In this document: one piece after another, positions 6,434 through 9,063 of the stretch | How positions within the stretch are numbered: position 1 is the stretch's first letter | Layout of the letters: each line of letters begins with the position of its first letter | Assembly: GCA_003648395.1 (NCBI GenBank) | Contig: QMPB01000142.1 | Location: forward strand, 1-9,063 | Source of the DNA: Bacteroidota bacterium | Lineage (GTDB): Bacteria; Bacteroidota; Bacteroidia; Bacteroidales; UBA1556 | Length of the DNA stretch: 9,063 bases | Reading direction: 5' to 3' | Position numbers and translations under genes: made by a program | The notes under the pieces: generated by a model | The model's database searches: none | Told to the model about the DNA's origin: nothing | Seen by the model: the letters and a program-made list of their open reading frames with translations, nothing else

Positions 6434-8392
6434 ATGACAAATTTTCCCATAGAGGCGTGGTTGCCAACAACTGTAAAAGAGGCCAAATTGAGAAATTGGG
6501 AGGATATGGATGTTGTGCTTTTTACAGGAGATTCCTATGTTGACCATCCCTCTTTTGGTGCTGCTGTAATTGGTAGAATAATTGAACGATCAGGCTTTAA
6601 GATAGCTATTGTTGCTCAACCAAATTGGAAGGACGATTTGCGTGATTTTAAAAAATTTGGTAAACCAAAGTATTTCTTTGCAGTAACGGCTGGGAATATG
6701 GATTCCATGGTAAACCATTATACTTCAAATAAGCGACTTCGCTCAAATGATGCATATACTGCTGGCGAAAAATCTGGTTTTAGACCTGATTATGCCACTG
6801 TGGTTTATACCAATAATCTTAAAAAATTATATCCTGATACTCCTGTTGTTATTGGAGGTATTGAAGCTTCTTTGCGCCGATTAACTCATTTCGATTATTG
6901 GAAAAATAAACTTTTACCTTCAATAATTGTTGATTCAAAAGCTGATTTGCTTATATATGGCATGGCCGAACAGCCAATTATTGATATCCTTAATCGTTTG
7001 AAAAATGGGGAGTCAATAAATGAGATTAGGGATGTAAATCAAACGGTATTTATAGCAAATGGTGAGGAACTGAGTAAGATTCGTAACGAACGGGAGTTTA
7101 TTGAGCTTAATTCTCACGAAAAATGCTTGAAGGATAAACTTTTATTTGCTGCAAACTTTAAACATATTGAGCGTGAGTCGAATAAAATAAATTCTAAAAC
7201 CTTAATACAGTTTCATAAGGGCAGAGCGATAGTTGTATTGCCTCCTTACCCCACAATGAGCTCCGAACAAATTGATAAGAGCTTTGATTTGCCTTATACT
7301 CGTTTGCCACATCCAAAATATAATAAGCGTGGTAGAATTGCTGCCTACGATATGATTAAGTTTTCGGTGAATATGCACCGTGGTTGTTTTGGCGGTTGTT
7401 CGTTTTGCACTATTTCTGCTCATCAAGGCAAATTTGTTGCAAGCAGGAGCCCTGAGTCTATTCTTAAGGAGGTAGAGGAGCTTACCAAGCATCCAGATTT
7501 TAAAGGATATTTAAGCGACCTTGGAGGCCCGTCTGCAAATATGTATAATATGAAGGGTGTGGATTTGGATGAGTGTTTTGATTGCAACCGTCCAAGTTGT
7601 ATTTTTCCTAAAATATGCCCTAATCTTGATACAAATCATCAAGCTTTGATTGATGTTTATGAGAAGGTAAATGCTAATCCTAAAATTAAGAAGGCTTTTA
7701 TAGGAAGTGGAATTCGTTACGATTTATTGGTGGACGAATCCTTATCGGCAAAGGAAAAATTAAGTGCTGATAAATATATTGAGCTCGTTGCCGAGAAACA
7801 TGTTAGTGGACGCTTAAAAGTAGCCCCAGAGCATACTTCTGATAAGGTATTGAAGATAATGCGAAAGCCTTCCTTTGATTTGTTTTATACTTTTAAAAAG
7901 AGATTTGAAGAGAAATCAAAGAAATTTAATCTTAATCAAGAAGTTGTACCGTATTTTATATCCTCGCATCCAGGGAGTAGTGTTGAGGATATGGCAGACT
8001 TAGCTGTTAAAACCAAAGATTTAGGATTTAAATTGGAACAGGTGCAGGACCTAAATCCTACTCCAATGACTGTGGCAGCAGTTATTTTTTATTCTGGAGT
8101 ACATCCTTATACTCTTAAACCAGTATTCACAGAGAAAGATCCCCAAGAAAAACTTAAGCAAAGAAGATTCTTCTTTTGGTATAAAAAAGAAAATAAGGGC
8201 TATATCCAAAAAGAGCTGATAAAGATGGGGAAAAAGGAGTGGATTATGGATTTAGTAGGCTCTTCAGCACAATATTCAAAACCACCACCATCAAGAAGCA
8301 ATAAGGTGAAAATATCAAAATCGTTTCAGAGGAAGATGGAAGCAAATAATACTGAAAAAAAGAAAACTGGGAAACGCAAAAAGCGTAAATAG
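6434..8392 (+). CDS. ygiQ: YgiQ family radical SAM protein (UPF0313)
   Basis: A 652-residue protein with the N-terminal signature of the family (FPIEAWLPTT, then FTGDSYVDHPSFG and the GGIEASLRRLTHFDYW block at 141-156). A cobalamin-binding-like Rossmann region precedes the radical SAM domain. The radical SAM iron-sulfur motif CFGGCSFC is at Cys318, Cys322 and Cys325. A second cysteine group at 381, 384, 389 and 395 (CFDC, SCIFPKIC) probably binds another metal or cluster (inference). The tail from about 615 is proline- and lysine-rich, ends in GKRKKRK and is probably disordered, perhaps binding nucleic acid. The biochemical role of YgiQ is not established as far as I know. Length is near the family norm, if somewhat short at the tail. 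It is probably translated from the fbp transcript (31-bp gap without a promoter box). Confidence 0.95.
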   Translation: MTNFPIEAWLPTTVKEAKLRNWEDMDVVLFTGDSYVDHPSFGAAVIGRIIERSGFKIAIVAQPNWKDDLRDFKKFGKPKYFFAVTAGNMDSMVNHYTSNKRLRSNDAYTAGEKSGFRPDYATVVYTNNLKKLYPDTPVVIGGIEASLRRLTHFDYWKNKLLPSIIVDSKADLLIYGMAEQPIIDILNRLKNGESINEIRDVNQTVFIANGEELSKIRNEREFIELNSHEKCLKDKLLFAANFKHIERESNKINSKTLIQFHKGRAIVVLPPYPTMSSEQIDKSFDLPYTRLPHPKYNKRGRIAAYDMIKFSVNMHRGCFGGCSFCTISAHQGKFVASRSPESILKEVEELTKHPDFKGYLSDLGGPSANMYNMKGVDLDECFDCNRPSCIFPKICPNLDTNHQALIDVYEKVNANPKIKKAFIGSGIRYDLLVDESLSAKEKLSADKYIELVAEKHVSGRLKVAPEHTSDKVLKIMRKPSFDLFYTFKKRFEEKSKKFNLNQEVVPYFISSHPGSSVEDMADLAVKTKDLGFKLEQVQDLNPTPMTVAAVIFYSGVHPYTLKPVFTEKDPQEKLKQRRFFFWYKKENKGYIQKELIKMGKKEWIMDLVGSSAQYSKPPPSRSNKVKISKSFQRKMEANNTEKKKTGKRKKRK

Positions 8393-8441
8393 GCTCTCAG
8401 TTCTATAGAATTCCCCTTAAACAATACTTAATCAATGTCAA

Positions 8442-8479
8442 TATGGCATTTTTAATTTATGGCATAATTTTTAAGCCAT
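8442..8479. promoter_or_regulatory. Direct repeat plus near-palindrome upstream of the redox gene
   Basis: TATGGCAT occurs twice, at 8442-8449 and 8458-8465, 16 bp apart, each followed by a T-run and AA. The second copy is the left arm of an imperfect palindrome: ATGGCATAA (8459-8467), a 3-nt loop, TTAAGCCAT (8471-8479), with 8 of 9 positions paired. It lies in the 108-bp gap after ygiQ, 22 bp before the ATG at 8501. It could be an operator for the redox gene or the hairpin ending the ygiQ transcript; the stem is followed by no T-run on the plus strand, which favours an operator. No clear TAnnTTTG box is seen in this gap. Confidence 0.4.
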
Positions 8480-8500
8480 CAATTACAAAATGATACTATT

Positions 8501-9063
8501 ATGATAACTATAAAATCGCTTAAGGAATTACAGGAAAACTTAGAAGAAGGAAAACAATCTTTTGTTCTGTTATACAAAGGTGGAAGTAAGCAGAGTGAAT
8601 GTGCGCTGGAAAGCGTATCAAATATTGACCTTAAGGATACCGATATACTTATTGTTAATGTAGCTCAGGTTAGAGATATTCACCCTCAGTATGGAATAAA
8701 ATCGGTACCTAGTTTTTTAGAATTCGATGGCGTAAATTTTAAAAATAATTTTAAAGGATGCCAATCGAGTGAATATTATACAAACTTAATAGAGTCGAGT
8801 TTGTATAAAGCTACCATGAGCGATGAAGATAAACGTCGTCCTCAGAAGGCGGTAACAGTTTATTCTACTCCCACATGCTCGTGGTGTACAACATTAAAGA
8901 ATCATCTTAATAAATATGCAATAAGGTATACTGATATTGATGTTTCGGCAAATCAATCGGCAGCAAAAGCCATGATGGCTAGGAGCGGACAACAGGGTGT
9001 TCCACAAACAGATATTGGTGGAGAAATGATTGTTGGTTTTGATAAAAATAGAATAAATTTGCT
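8501..9063 (+). CDS. Thioredoxin-like/glutaredoxin two-domain redox protein, 3' end cut
   Basis: The frame is open from ATG at 8501 to the window edge (187 codons, no stop). Residues about 1-102 resemble a thioredoxin fold: a strand FVLLYKGG (21-28), IVNVAQV (51-57), then GIKSVPSFLEF (65-75), which carries the cis-Pro loop at VP(70)S. The active-site CXXC is absent: where WCGPC would fall the sequence is SKQSE, and only Cys34 and Cys87 remain. Residues about 117-187 are a glutaredoxin of the NrdH/YruB-like type: VTVYSTPTCSWC with Cys126 and Cys129, the cis-Pro loop GVP(168)QTDI and the GGEMIVGFDKNRINL end that typically precedes only a few more residues. It is probably a cytosolic thiol-disulfide reductase with a non-catalytic partner-binding N-domain (inference). 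It has no signal peptide. A similar arrangement may be common in Bacteroidota. Confidence 0.82.
   Translation, partial: MITIKSLKELQENLEEGKQSFVLLYKGGSKQSECALESVSNIDLKDTDILIVNVAQVRDIHPQYGIKSVPSFLEFDGVNFKNNFKGCQSSEYYTNLIESSLYKATMSDEDKRRPQKAVTVYSTPTCSWCTTLKNHLNKYAIRYTDIDVSANQSAAKAMMARSGQQGVPQTDIGGEMIVGFDKNRINL

Noticed and set aside
8401..8410. TTCTATAGAA palindrome after ygiQ as a terminator
   Set aside because: A 10-bp perfect palindrome with no loop and no following T-run cannot form a usual intrinsic terminator; likely chance in AT-rich DNA.

Overview
The window is a stretch of ordinary chromosome from an AT-rich member of the Bacteroidota, probably a Bacteroidia lineage (inference). Evidence for this: near-perfect TAnnTTTG -7 promoter boxes, some with TTG at the -33 position, lie a short distance before several genes. 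Start codons have no clear Shine-Dalgarno sequence. A class III fructose-1,6-bisphosphatase is present, a type known from Firmicutes and Bacteroidota. I see no tRNA, rRNA, transposase, CRISPR array or phage gene.

Layout: (1) positions 2-160 hold the last 52 codons of a plus-strand gene, probably a C69-family dipeptidase. (2) Two adjacent 7-bp tandem arrays fill the short gap to a convergent HAD nucleotidase of the YjjG type (250-942, minus). (3) A 522-bp gene-free region (943-1464) has a 109-nt tract with no C, then a 19-unit, 10-bp tandem array inside a 192-nt tract with no G, and ends in a strong Bacteroidota-type promoter. (4) That promoter serves an EamA/DMT permease (1465-2379), followed on the same strand by a phosphomannomutase/phosphoglucomutase (2442-3788). 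(5) dut (3868-4299, minus) converges on the mutase and diverges from fbp (4462-6402). (6) fbp is followed after 31 bp by ygiQ (6434-8392), a probable operon. (7) The 3' edge cuts a two-domain redox protein (8501 onward) that joins a thioredoxin-like fold without its CXXC to a glutaredoxin with CSWC.

The named enzymes are housekeeping: hexose-phosphate metabolism (class III FBPase for gluconeogenesis, phosphohexomutase for sugar-nucleotide supply) and nucleotide-pool hygiene (dUTPase, and a YjjG-type nucleotidase that may remove odd pyrimidine nucleotides). I do not see a convincing new multi-gene system. The most unusual content is non-coding: strand-asymmetric low-complexity repeats between genes. 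Among proteins, the redox fusion at the right edge is the most interesting.
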